DNA of 64,000 nucleotides from Schistosoma mansoni. Its lineage: Eukaryota > Platyhelminthes > Trematoda > Strigeidida > Schistosomatidae. The stretch covers positions 32,836,706 through 32,900,705 of the forward strand of contig NC_031495.1 in the NCBI RefSeq assembly GCF_000237925.1, read 5' to 3'. Below are positions 14,301 through 27,300 of this stretch, in pieces. The first letter of the stretch is position 1. The number at the start of each line of letters is the position of its first letter. The notes beneath the pieces were generated by a model that worked only from the letters and a program-made list of their open reading frames with translations, did no database searches and was not told the DNA's origin. The position numbers and the translations under genes were made by a program.

Positions 14301-17300
14301 CTCTCTGCATATTTACACAATCTTATATAGATTTTAATCTAATTATAGTGGTTTATACTGCTAGAAAGATATGTAATAATTAGTAAGTACAAATCTACTG
14401 TACCACATATCTAATTACACCTCTGATTCTGTACACATTTTTTTTAGATATTTCTAAATCACAATTACCAGTAGTTTATCATAGATAATAGCCTGGACTA
14501 GTATGATGTAATGACAATACACAAACAGTGGATTTAGTCAAAAATCATCTGGAAATATTAAACCAATGAGAAAAAAAGATGAAAATACCCACATGTATAT
14601 GTTGAAGTAGAAAAAGAGAAATGGTATTGTTATAGTTGGTACAAGTCGTAAGGGTAAAAATGTCTATTATTTGTTATCATTGTTGTTTTTACAACAAATT
14701 TATATACGAAAAAACTACATGAATCATCTATATGATAAATAAAATTAAAACTGATAGACGTTAATATTTTATATAATGAATTACACCATTTAGAATGTTA
14801 ATCAATGAAATTTATCACACAGTAACATGAATTCTTTTGATAGAATAGTTCTGAAGATTTTTAAAGTGAAGTTAAACAGAAATGTTAGACGTAATAATAT
14901 TTTGTTTCTTACAGAGACAAAATATAGAAACGGATCACCAAGTTTCAAGATTCATTACACTATTTTGCTACATAAGCAAGAGAACATGTGAGCTTAACTA
15001 ATGATCATCCATGCATGAAAACTCTCAATAGGAAGATAAACGAAAGTTAAAACTTTTCAAGATAACTTGATTAACAAGATTAATGAAAGAGCACAATACA
15101 ATACGAAACAGGCTTTAGAGATGATATAAAACTTACATTATTATAACTAAGCTGAAATCGGTAGGTAAGTAATGTAGTAAGCAATTGAATGATAATTAGT
15201 AGTAAAAAAACGAAAAAGAAAAAAAAGCTAGTTATCAGATGACACAGAAATTATTGTGAACATACATTATCTCAACTGGCCACAATTCACAAAATGAACA
15301 ACAAACGAATCGAAATGATAATATCAATAGTAGTGACGAAAACGATATACTTAGAAAGTTTAGTCAGAAGGAAGCGAATGAAATTGAAAACACTACACAG
15401 AACGTGGTCAAATAGTAAAACTCAAAATCTGGAAAGAAGATAAAGAATGGATCTAATTATGCCATTGAAACCGATATGAAGTTTTGTCACCAAATGTATT
15501 ATACAATCACAAATCCCGGTAATCAACAAAGAAGGCATCAATAAGCGAATTTCGTGAAGGTAGTATAACGTAGCCTCGTTTGCAAAACTCTAAATGAAAG
15601 CTCTTCTAGAGGAAATAACTTTATAGTCTCTCTGCTTTAACATTCTCCAGTGGATTTCAGTTATGACAAAATGTACAGCTGTGTGAACCTACACAGAAAG
15701 TAAACTCAAAATATCTAAATTCAACACGCTCAAAGGTTAATTGTTGCTTTATACATAACCTCCAAATCAAAAAACGGAAATTCGCAAAATTATATTTCCG
15801 TAAAGATTTCCTAAAAACTGACATTTAACGACAATGAAGAACTACAACATATTTTTGTATTCAGAACTGAATATTAGTTATTCATTCGATACTTAGGTGG
15901 ATTATGCATGATTTGATACCTTTAACAACAATAACTTCACATTTCTTTCTTAGATAAAACAGTGACGGTATACGACTAGTAGATTTAATACGACATTAAT
16001 TAACAATGGAATGAATAAAAACTGAGTTGGAAATTTGGGGTCTTATTAACAGTCCCCAAACTGAATAGATCAAATTGTGAAAAATAGTAAAATATTCTTT
16101 TACTATTTACTTTTAATTCAAATAAATTGCGAAATTTCATAATATACGAGGAAGATTAATACCACAGTCAGAAGTAACTGTGTGTTTTTTTATTAACGAC
16201 AGACTCAATTACTGTTCACGCATTAAAGCTTTCGATATTACGTTGATTTTTAAAAATAAAAAATTGCAAATCTGAGAACTTTCACAATAGTATCAAATAG
16301 GTAATAAATGCCTTTACAAGTTGTACACTAGGATTGCTTAGTCAGTCTACATGACATCAAACATGAATAATTTAGTGTCTTTCATGTGAAATACTTCTTC
16401 ATGGGATTTTATCAACAGTATTTCAGTTAGTCATTTGTTACTGCTACTAAGAAGACAAGAGAATGACCCATAACTACATGAGCAATGGTGAAAACTGGTA
16501 TTTTAAGGTTATCAAGATAATTTAAAACACACGGAAAGACAGATGTTGAACTTACATCGGCTAAGTCAGAGCAAGATAAACTGCTTTGGATTTGTACACT
16601 TGGAAATTGTTCCGGTTTTCGTTCAATAATCAGTTGTTGTGATGAGACAAAATGCACAGGACCATTAGCATCGATTCTGTGACTAACTGGGAGATCATTA
16701 ACTCGAAGAGATTTGAAAAATTCATCCTGTCGAACTGAAGCAGGCATAGCGGGATAGGATACTGGTGGTTCATGATTATCAGGGGAAATAAAATTACCTC
16801 CAGATGGAGGATTCTTCTTATTTGATAAAGATACTCCTGTGTCTCCATGAGAATAAGTATTTTTGGCTGAGGATTCTAATTGTCTCCGATAACACAGCAG
16901 ACGTTGAGTTAATAAAGTAGACAAGTGTGGATTTGTAATAAAGTTATGCTACAATTTAATTGGAAAAAATACCATTCAAGTTAATAAATTGAGAAAATTC
17001 GATAGGTATTAAAGTTGTTTTCATCAAAAGTCAATATCAATTAAATAGATATTTACAACAATTAACACCGGATAAATGTTTTACCTTAATATTCGAGACT
17101 CTTACTTACGCCTGTTACTCCCAATGGAACATAGGCCGCCAACCAGCATTCTCCAACCCACTCTCTCCTGGGCCTTCCTTCCTAGTTCTATCCAACTTTT
17201 GTTCATTTTTCTCATGTCTGTGTCCATTTCTCGGATTATTTTGTTCTTTGGTCTTCCTCTTCTCCTTTGACCTTCAGGTTTCTATGTGAGGGCTTGTCTT

Positions 17301-18285
17301 GTGACACAATTAGGTGATTTCCTCAAGGTGTGCCCAATCCACTTCCAACGCTTCCTGATTTCTTTCTCTGCTGGAATCTGGTTTGTTCTCTCCCACAGTA
17401 ACTTGTTGCTGATAATGTCTGCGTAGACAACTGTTCTCCAAGTCCCCGCCCCCATACAGTAGAACTGTCTTGACATTTGTATTGAAAATTCTGATTTTGG
17501 TGTTGGTTGACAATTGTTTTGAGTTGCAGATGTTCTTCAATTGTAGATATGCTGCTCTTGCTTTGCCGATCCGCGCCTTCACATCTGCATCAGATCCACC
17601 ATGTTCATCAATGATGCTGCCTAGATGTGTAAAGGTTTTTACATCCTCCTTCACAGGTATCCATATTTGTCAATTATGTAAAAAATAAACGCGGAACTAT
17701 CAAGATTTATTACAAACCCGATAGTCCATGAACCATTAAATCTAACAACTAAAATGGCCAAATTGATAGTTACTTAATCGATCACTAAATTATAACTAGA
17801 ATTTAAATGATGGAACCACTACCCTATTGACCGAGTCAATGAATATATATTAGGAAATTATTGATAATATTTAAATGGAAATCATCCAGCCAAAATAGTA
17901 TGGCGATAAGTTAACATGTCGATCAATAACTGAATTTACAAGAATGGAAATAAAGATCACAAAATAGTCACTTCTACAACAATGAATGCATAACCAATTA
18001 ATGAAATAATAAAGTATATGTAACCTACTGTGAGCATTGTAGCTGCATCAGGTCTTCGTCGTTCTGCTTTGATTAAACAACATTTAATAAACGAATGAAA
18101 TAATGGTGACCTAAAATATATAGAAATCATAATAGTCAATGGTAGAAGCGCATATGATAACATACGGATTATAATTTGTCTCCTAACCTTTTTGAAATTA
18201 AAATGACTTAAATGATAGGAGAGAAAAAAAGTAGTGATGGATGAAAGATTCGTATGCATCAACCCGGAAAGTATGCAGGACAACA

Positions 18286-18326
<41 letters not shown>

Positions 18327-21300
18327 GTCAGGAAAGTATTTGAAATCCATTAAAAAGCAAATAGTCTATTTTTGTATCAACATTAAGCTTGGAAATTACC
18401 TTGATAATTAACGTGTACGGGTGGCTTAACAGTCTTAATTGAAAGCCAAAGGAATTTCATGAAAAAAAAAGATTGTTTATGCATAACAAATAACGGTTTG
18501 GTGTTAAGTAATATCCTTAAAAATGTTTGCTAACAAATCCATCCTACGAATACTCAAGTCAGATTTAGATAGTAGTGTTCTGTATTCAGAAATTGTCTCT
18601 TAGAATGCATAGATTTGTCGAAAATCGGAGCACAAAATACAATTATTAATTCAAGATAAAGAACGTAGGAAACAGCACCATTATACATCAATCTGAATTA
18701 CTTTGATGCACATCAGTACAAAAAGGGAAATGACAAGTGTGCTACCTATTGAAGCACATTCTATGCATGATGATTATTATTACTCTCTTGATACTCAGAG
18801 TAAAATAAGTGGAACGAGGAGTTGGAACTCACAACCTAGTTGTTGAAAGTTAAGTTTGTTTGCAACTCAGTCTTCGCTTTACTACTAAAACTAGCATATG
18901 ATCAAACAGTGTGCTGCTAGGTGTTCGTATTTATTCTGAATATTGATCTATATGTTGTGTGATTGTATGTGAGTATTGATTTCCTGTCAATCAAGCTACT
19001 GGATCAGTTCCTTTCAAAATCGATCACAGGTATTGTGTTTCTAAGCCTGATCATACCACATTTTATCTTTCTGGATGGATTAAAAAACAGATCATATGAC
19101 TAGTAAGAAAAAATCTCGATTTAATTTCGTAACAATTAAATATGGAATTTTACATTTTACTGTCTACATAAAGTAAAGCATCCAGTACCACTGACTTAGA
19201 TAGCTGTTATTAATAGTAGTAACGGATGAATTAAGTGACAGTTTAGATATTTTAAACTCCGCCTTTAACGCTTCCGGGGGCTACTGCATGTCCCAAGCCC
19301 GGATAAAGGAGGAGGGTCGGGCATGGAGTTAGCGACCCCATTCCGTAGAAAACTAACTCGCTAAAAAAACGCTAACCAGAGAAGAAATTATTCAAACCAT
19401 TTGAACTCTGCCCTGGGAGTAGAAGGAAGAATTATGACGCCTCATGATGAAAGCCGAGTTCCTTCGGAAGTCATGAGGCCGATGCACCTTCTTACAACCA
19501 GAGCGACAATTTTTATAGGTACATGGAATGTCCGGACAATGTGGGAGACCGGAGGAGTTTTCCAAATTGCTGCAGAAATGAGAAAATACAACCTGGAGGT
19601 GCTTGGAATCAGTGAAACACATTGGACGCAGGTTGGACAGCAAAGACTAGCTTCAGGAGACCTTCTGTTATACTCCGGCAATGAAGAAGAAAATGCCCCA
19701 CATACACAAGGAGTTGCATTGATGCTGTCCAGAAAAGCACAAAAAGCACTTATAGAATAGGAATTCTATGGGCCAAGGATCATCAAAGCCTCCTTCAAAA
19801 CAAAGAGAGAGGGCATTACAATGAACGTCATCCAATGCTATGCGCCGACCAACGACTACGATGAAGACGCTAAAGACCAATTCTACGATAGGCTGCAGTC
19901 GATCTTCGAGAAGTGCCCAACTAAGGACCTGACCATTCTGATGGGAGATTTCAACGCCAAGGTTGGAATGGACAACACTGGATACGAAAACATCATGGGA
20001 CGACATGGACTGGGAGAAAGGAACGAAAATGGTGAGAGATTCGCAAACCCATGTGCCTTCAATAAACTGGTCATAGGTGACACCATATCCCCACACAAAA
20101 ACATACACAAAGCCACTTGGATTTCACCGGATCACACTACACAGAATCAAATCGACCATATCTACATCAACAAAAAGTTCAGGAGGACGATGGAGGATGT
20201 GAGAATCAGGAGAGGAGCTGATATAGCATAAAATCATCACTTGCTGGTCGCCAAGATGAAACTAAAACTTAAGAAGCACTGGACAACGGCGCAGACAACA
20301 TCACAAAGGTTTAATACGGCCTTTCTTCGAGATGCAGACAAACTCAACAAATCCAACATAGCCCTCAGCAACAGGTTCCAGGCTTTTCACGATCTACTCA
20401 ATGAAGAGGGAACTACCATGGAGAACAGATGGAAAGGGATCAAGGAGACAATCACATCAACATGTCAGGAGGTTCTGGGACAAAAAAGCACCATCACAAG
20501 GAATGGATCACTGTTGATACACTAGATAAGATTGAAGAAAGGAGGAGCAAGAAGGCAGCAATCAATATCAGCCGAACAAGAGCAGAAAAAGCCAAGGCAC
20601 GAGCTGAATACACAGAGGCGAACAAGGAAGTGAAGAGGAGTATCAGAATCGACAAACGTAAATATGTGGAGGATTTAGCAATGACGGCAGAAAATGCTGC
20701 AAGAAAAAGAAACATGAGACAACTGTGTGATACAATAAAGAAACTCGCTGGAAACTACCGTAAACCAGAACGACCAGTGAAAAGCAAGGAAGGCAAGGTA
20801 ATCACCAACATTGAAGAAAAACGAAACAGGTGGGTAGGACAAGTCAAAGAACTCTTGAATTGATCAGCTTCACCGAAACAACTCAACATCGAAGTAGCAC
20901 CTCACGGACCTCTTAATCAATGTTGGCCCACCAACAATTGAAGAGATCAGCATGGTCATTAGACAAATGAAGAGCGGCAAAGCAGCAGGACCAGACAACA
21001 TCCCGGTAGAGGCACTGAAAGCAGATGTAGCAGTAATTGCCAAGATACTCCACATCCTCTTCAGTAAGATTTGGGATGAAGAACAAGTACCAACAGACTG
21101 GAAAGAATGACTTTTGGTCGAAATACCAAAGAAAGGCGATCTCAGCAAGTGTGATAACTACAGAGGCATCACTATTCTCTCAATACCAGGAAAAGTCTTC
21201 AACAGGGTGTTAGTTGAACAAAATGAAGGACTCTGAAGACGCCCAACTTCGAGACCAACAGGCCGGATTTCGTAAGGACCGATCGTGGACTAACCAAAAT

Positions 21301-24300
21301 GCAGCTATACGGATCATTGTGGAACAATCATGATATTGTGTGGGGCGCATATGTACCAATATATATGTGATTAAATAAATAAATAAATAATCTGTTTACT
21401 TTTCATGGTTTTATAGTTGATATTAGTCAGAGGTGAAAACTATCATAACATGTCTATCTCAACAAGAATGAAGTGAGTCGGTTACAAATTTTGTACGAAC
21501 TTTATGTCAATAATATCTTCTTGAAGGTAATTTCCGTCCTAGATTGGTCAGTTATCATACCATAGATAACTGAGGAGTACTAGAGAGCTTTTTCTTAGCA
21601 TAAAACTCCTCAGAAGTGTGAACCTATGAGCCCGCCGAGAAACGGACCTCTAGGTTACATGGCGAACACTCAACTGTTATAACCAATCGGCTGGAATACA
21701 ATATTACGTATTTTCAAATTTAATCAACTCGTAATATAGCACAATAATCATCCAATGCTATTGATGACAACGATTTCACTTAAGACAGGTCTAAATTCTA
21801 CTGACCAAGACTTCCTATTGGGAATTCAGGAAATCATCACAAAATCAGTCAATATTGAGTTGATAATTACAATTTAAATGAACAGGTTATGTAGAGATTA
21901 TCATTGTACTAGGCAGTAATTAAACAGAATTCCTAAGTGTTATTGTAAACAAAAGTTATTGAACTCTGATCACACCTGAATTAAGTGTCGCTATTTAAAT
22001 TTTCAATGTCAGCTATAATTTATTTTTTTATTGAGACAGGAAAGTAGTGATACATTTATGTAAGTATTATAATTTCTCTTATTACGACCCAGCTACTGTT
22101 GTTGCTCAGTAGCTTTGGACACTAATTTACTCGATAAGTCCCAAAACCAGAACACGGTCGAACAAGGACGAAACTACATTCCAAATAACAAGGGTAGATG
22201 GAAGTAGGAGTCACAAGAGAAACGTTAGTATATTTATAGTTTTTACATAAGAAGATCCTAGAATCTTATCCAAGTATTCACTAGCACTGATTGTATAAGA
22301 AATAGCCAATTAGAGTACTCCCAACATAATCCTGCACGGAACGTGCTTTAATCCAATCTATATCCCACTAACAATTCACCAGTATTAGAACCAGACAACG
22401 CTCAACACAACAGTGGCACACTTTAACCTCATGTTCTTTATTTTTACTTTAAACTTATGCGAAAATCTGATATTTAAGATAAACTTTCTTACGTTATAAT
22501 GTCATAGTAAATACATGTTGTTACATATGGCACAAAAATTCCGAAAAAAATATCTTAATCTATTCAGGTATAATTTCTGCGACATAAAAATATGTCAATT
22601 AAGGTTTACCACAAACGTAACATAGGACGATTATGACTAACAATTATGAATTAAAAACATGTTATACAATGTAAAACAAGATATTGCACAAAACTCGTGG
22701 TAAATAAATTCAGTTGAACCAATAGCTTAAATTCAGTGTTTAAAACAAAGCTATAGAATGAAAACGTCACAAATAAAACTTTGTATTGAACATTTCAATA
22801 CTAAATTTTACAGTGTCTGATTACATATTAGGATCCTGTTTTATTAATCAAGGCTTGGAGAGTTGGCAGATATCATTAGTTGTCACGACATATATGAAAG
22901 GCTAATCAATGAGTCATAATCACTGGAAGACCTGGCATAAATGTACAATGGTCCGAGTAGAAAGGCGAGAGGAAAGTGACATGATGCATAATAAAAATGT
23001 AAGGGTAATGGTGTTGACGTCTATGATAATAAGAAAAACCAAACATACGGAATTTTGCTTAAAAAGAAATAAGCTCATGAGATAAGATGCATTAAATCAG
23101 ACTAAGGCTGGAGATTTGAATGATTGCGACTGTTTATGAGCCATTTTATTCAATATCTTCAATCAATGATCACGAATATCATGCAAACATAATGATACAG
23201 CTTAGATCAACAATCAATACCTTCGTGTATTATGCTGTTGTGTCATGACCGTTATTAAAATCTCTTAATTCAACTTTTATACTAAGAAAAATAAAAAAAT
23301 TAAAGTAGACGATTAGGAGACACCAAACCAATCAGATACTAATCACTAGAGAAAAATAAAAATTTACAAAGAATGTCCAGAGGTTTGGGAATTTTTACTA
23401 TTTGGCTGGAATTTTATTAAACGTGGAATCAGAAATCTTATGTTTATGACGAAAATATCGTTATATTATGCTTGTAATACTGATTAAAGAAAGTAAAATG
23501 TTGGTAGAAAAAACTTCATGCTAGTCCGAGTGAGAAACACGAAATACGGATAAAATGAACTACTATCGAAATAGCTACCACAACGCAGTCAGTCGCGTCT
23601 AACAGATTAGCCAGCAAGATAAAAGATAAATGAACGCAGTATAAATACTGCAACAACGAATATAACAGCAAATCATCAAAAAATAGGAAACGAACCATTT
23701 ATGACGGTCTTGTAAAGAAGGAGGCTTATAGTTTCGCGAACCCAGAATTTGTAGTGCTCTAGGGAACAGAATGATTAAAAAAGAATAGTATTATTTAGCT
23801 GGCAACGGCACAAATAGTTACATTTCGAACAACTCACTTTTAATAGGGGCCAAAAACACACTTACTTCCTAGGGTCTAAATCGAACATTGGAGGTTGCAG
23901 TTCAGCATATTCAATAGCGGTAATCCCAACACCCCAAATATCACACTTTCCATCATAACCCGAGCCACGAGATTCAATTGAGGCTACCTCAGGCGCCATC
24001 CTACAAAGTTATCGAAGAAGAATTTAGCAGTCAACGGAAACGATGTTCGTGGTTAAATACTAAAGAATTTAGTTAAAAATCACGTTTTCAACCCAATCGA
24101 ACATCAGTATGAGCATGAACTTATTAATATGTCTGGGTAATTGATTTCTCTTGGTGACTTGGTTTAAGCTTTCTCCATATATATGTGCTGTGTTGTTAGG
24201 ATCTACGTAATATTTGCTTGGTAAGATAAGTTTATAGTTGGTAACATTATGTTACTGCCAAAATCTACTAAACGAAAGAAATTATTATTACATCACTTTT

Positions 24301-27300
24301 GTTGATGACAACTATTCAAAGGAATGGTAGTGATAGGTGGATCTGAGGATTTTTGTAAGTCTAGTTAAAATTAGCGTAACAGTTCCTTCTATTTATAATT
24401 AACTTGTGAAGAGTCAGTATAGTTAGAAAACGGATTATTATGTTTATTCAGCCAGTCAGTCATAAACAACGTACAGCCTGGAACAGATGTGCGTTGGCGT
24501 ACCGCATCAGTTTGATGAGATAAAATTAACAAGTTGTATGGCAAAAGTTAGTAAAATAATTCAATATCAATAACAATGGGAAAGACTAAGTATTGAGAAT
24601 AGGGTTTTAAAAGATAGAGTGGAGAGGGTATGCATAACAGAACGATAAGATTCATGATACAGGGGAGAATAAAGAGTCAATGTATTTGTGCTATTGTGAA
24701 TGATTCTGAGCCATGTCATCCAAAGTTTCTAGCAACTAGTCGCCGTTATTGCACGGACCAACATGGTCCAGACTAAATCTATCGCTTAATGGAGAGATGC
24801 AGTGTCTTGGTTTAGCCACCTCTAGCTTTTGTTTGACATACTTCTATACCGGCAAACAACCGCCAAGGTAAGAGGTGACTAAGCGTAAGTAACACTACGA
24901 CTGATTCTGAGCCATGAGTCCTTCAATCATCAGAATTCATTATAAATTGAGATGAAAATACTAAATAATTTTCTCTTGTGATTAATTTGTTTAAAAATAT
25001 GTGTACTTTGTGAGGAAATTTGTAGAAAAAAACATGAATTGTTGCTCGAAAAAGTAAAGAAATCAATAAAAACCCACCAGTAGGGTGTTCCAATTAAAGT
25101 TGTCCGTTTGGCAATCGAAGTACTCAGTTGGGCGGCGACACCGAAATCCGCTAATTTTTAAGATTGAAATAATAAAGTAAGAATCACTGATTACAAAAAA
25201 AACATACCCACTTTGACATGACCGTCATCTGTCAGAAGAATATTAGCACCCTAAACATAAATCGCAGTCACAGAAGTGGGAAAATACACTAACTTTAATA
25301 TCTCTATGAATACGCCCACGATTGTGCATAAAGTTCAAACCTTGTAAAGTTTCCCGGGAGACAAATGCAATGCAGTCTTCTTCTAAGGGACGTCTGGTAT
25401 CTACACGAAAAATAACAATCCACAGTTTATGATAAATTGTTTTTTTTTCATACAGAGATAAATATCTTGCATAGATTGTCCACCGCAATATTCCATGCAT
25501 ATCCATAATTTGTTATTTCTGAATAAAATCAATTTTAATATAGATTACATGTAGATAAGTTACCTAAGATAACTACCATAAAATTGCACAATATTTGGAT
25601 GCCGACATTCTCTCAAGGTGTGTATTTCTTGACAAATTGATCGAATGTCATCCTTTAGATCAATCTTCATAACTTTAACCGCCACCAGTGTTCGCCTTTC
25701 ACGATGAACCGCCTGGACAAAACAAAGCGATTACTCAAACATAAGGGAAATAACACGCGGGAAAATTATGTTAAATAAACTTCTTACTAGACTAAGATGG
25801 AATAAATTAGTAACTGATATGGTTATTGGGAAAATAATTTTACGTAACTGTCAAAACCCCAGATCGTCAATCGAAAAGTTCAGCAGATCTGACTGGATAT
25901 GCATCATTAGCAATGAGTCACAAGTATTGTAAGGGAATAAGATGGTTTAAGCCGAAAGCTCCACTGGTAAGCTTTTACAAAGCAAGGACTATAATTACTG
26001 TGGTATAAAGTGAAATTACTTCACCTTGAGTCATGAAAATTTCCAATATATGCATTACTATTTTAGATATAATATTTTGAAGGCGTAGTGTCGTAAAAAT
26101 ACACAAATATCTCACTGAGATGGTGCAAAATATGAATAAGATAATCCTAAACGTTTTGTAGAAACAATGTACGTTAGAGAATTTATGAGCTTAGTCGATC
26201 ATAATCAGCTTAAAGTACCATAGGAATGTACGTTGGTCCAAATTCCTATACCATATCAGAACGAGCTTCAAAATAAGCGTAGGAGTAATGATAGTAGGAA
26301 AGTTTTCTAAACCCCTCATGACTTTTTTGTTTTTATCTTACAAATTTATATTTCCTCCAGTTGTCTATTTGACACCTAATTTTCCTATTACCACTAATAG
26401 AGTTACTACCTCTAATATTGTGGGATTTAGCCTGAGATCTATTCATGCTAATGGGGTATGACAACTTAAATCCGCCTGTAGCTCCTCCGGAAGCTACTGC
26501 CTGTCCCAAGCCCGGATAAAGGAGGAGGGTCGGGCATGGAGTTAGCGACCCCATTCCGTAGAAAACTAACTCGCTAAAAAAACGCTAACCAGAGAAGAAA
26601 TTATTCAAACCATTTGAACTCTGCCCTGGGAGTAGAAGGAAGAATTATGACGCCTCATGATGAAAGCCGAGTTCCTTCGGAAGTCATGAGGCCGATGCAC
26701 CTTCTTACAACCAGAGCGACAATTTTTATAGGTACATGGAATGTCCGGACAATGTGGGAGACCGGAGGAGTTTTCCAAATTGCTGCAGAAATGAGAAAAT
26801 ACAACCTGGAGGTGCTTGGAATCAGTGAAACACATTGGACGCAGGTTGGACAGCAAAGACTAGCTTCAGGAGACCTTCTGTTATACTCCGGCAATGAAGA
26901 AGAAAATGCCCCACATACACAAGGAGTTGCATTGATGCTGTCCAGAAAAGCACAAAAAGCACTTATAGAATAGGAATTCTATGGGCCAAGGATCATCAAA
27001 GCCTCCTTCAAAACAAAGAGAGAGGGCATTACAATGAACGTCATCCAATGCTATGCGCCGACCAACGACTACGATGAAGACGCTAAAGACCAATTCTACG
27101 ATAGGCTGCAGTCGATCTTCGAGAAGTGCCCAACTAAGGACCTGACCATTCTGATGGGAGATTTCAACGCCAAGGTTGGAATGGACAACACTGGATACGA
27201 AAACATCATGGGACGACATGGACTGGGAGAAAGGAACGAAAATGGTGAGAGATTCGCAAACCCATGTGCCTTCAATAAACTGGTCATAGGTGACACCATA

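Noticed and set aside
17957-18283. 108-codon hydrophobic minus-strand ORF as a membrane protein
   Set aside because: It covers the true MAP4K exon 9 (18029-18110) read through into both introns. The hydrophobic look is from AT-rich intron codons.
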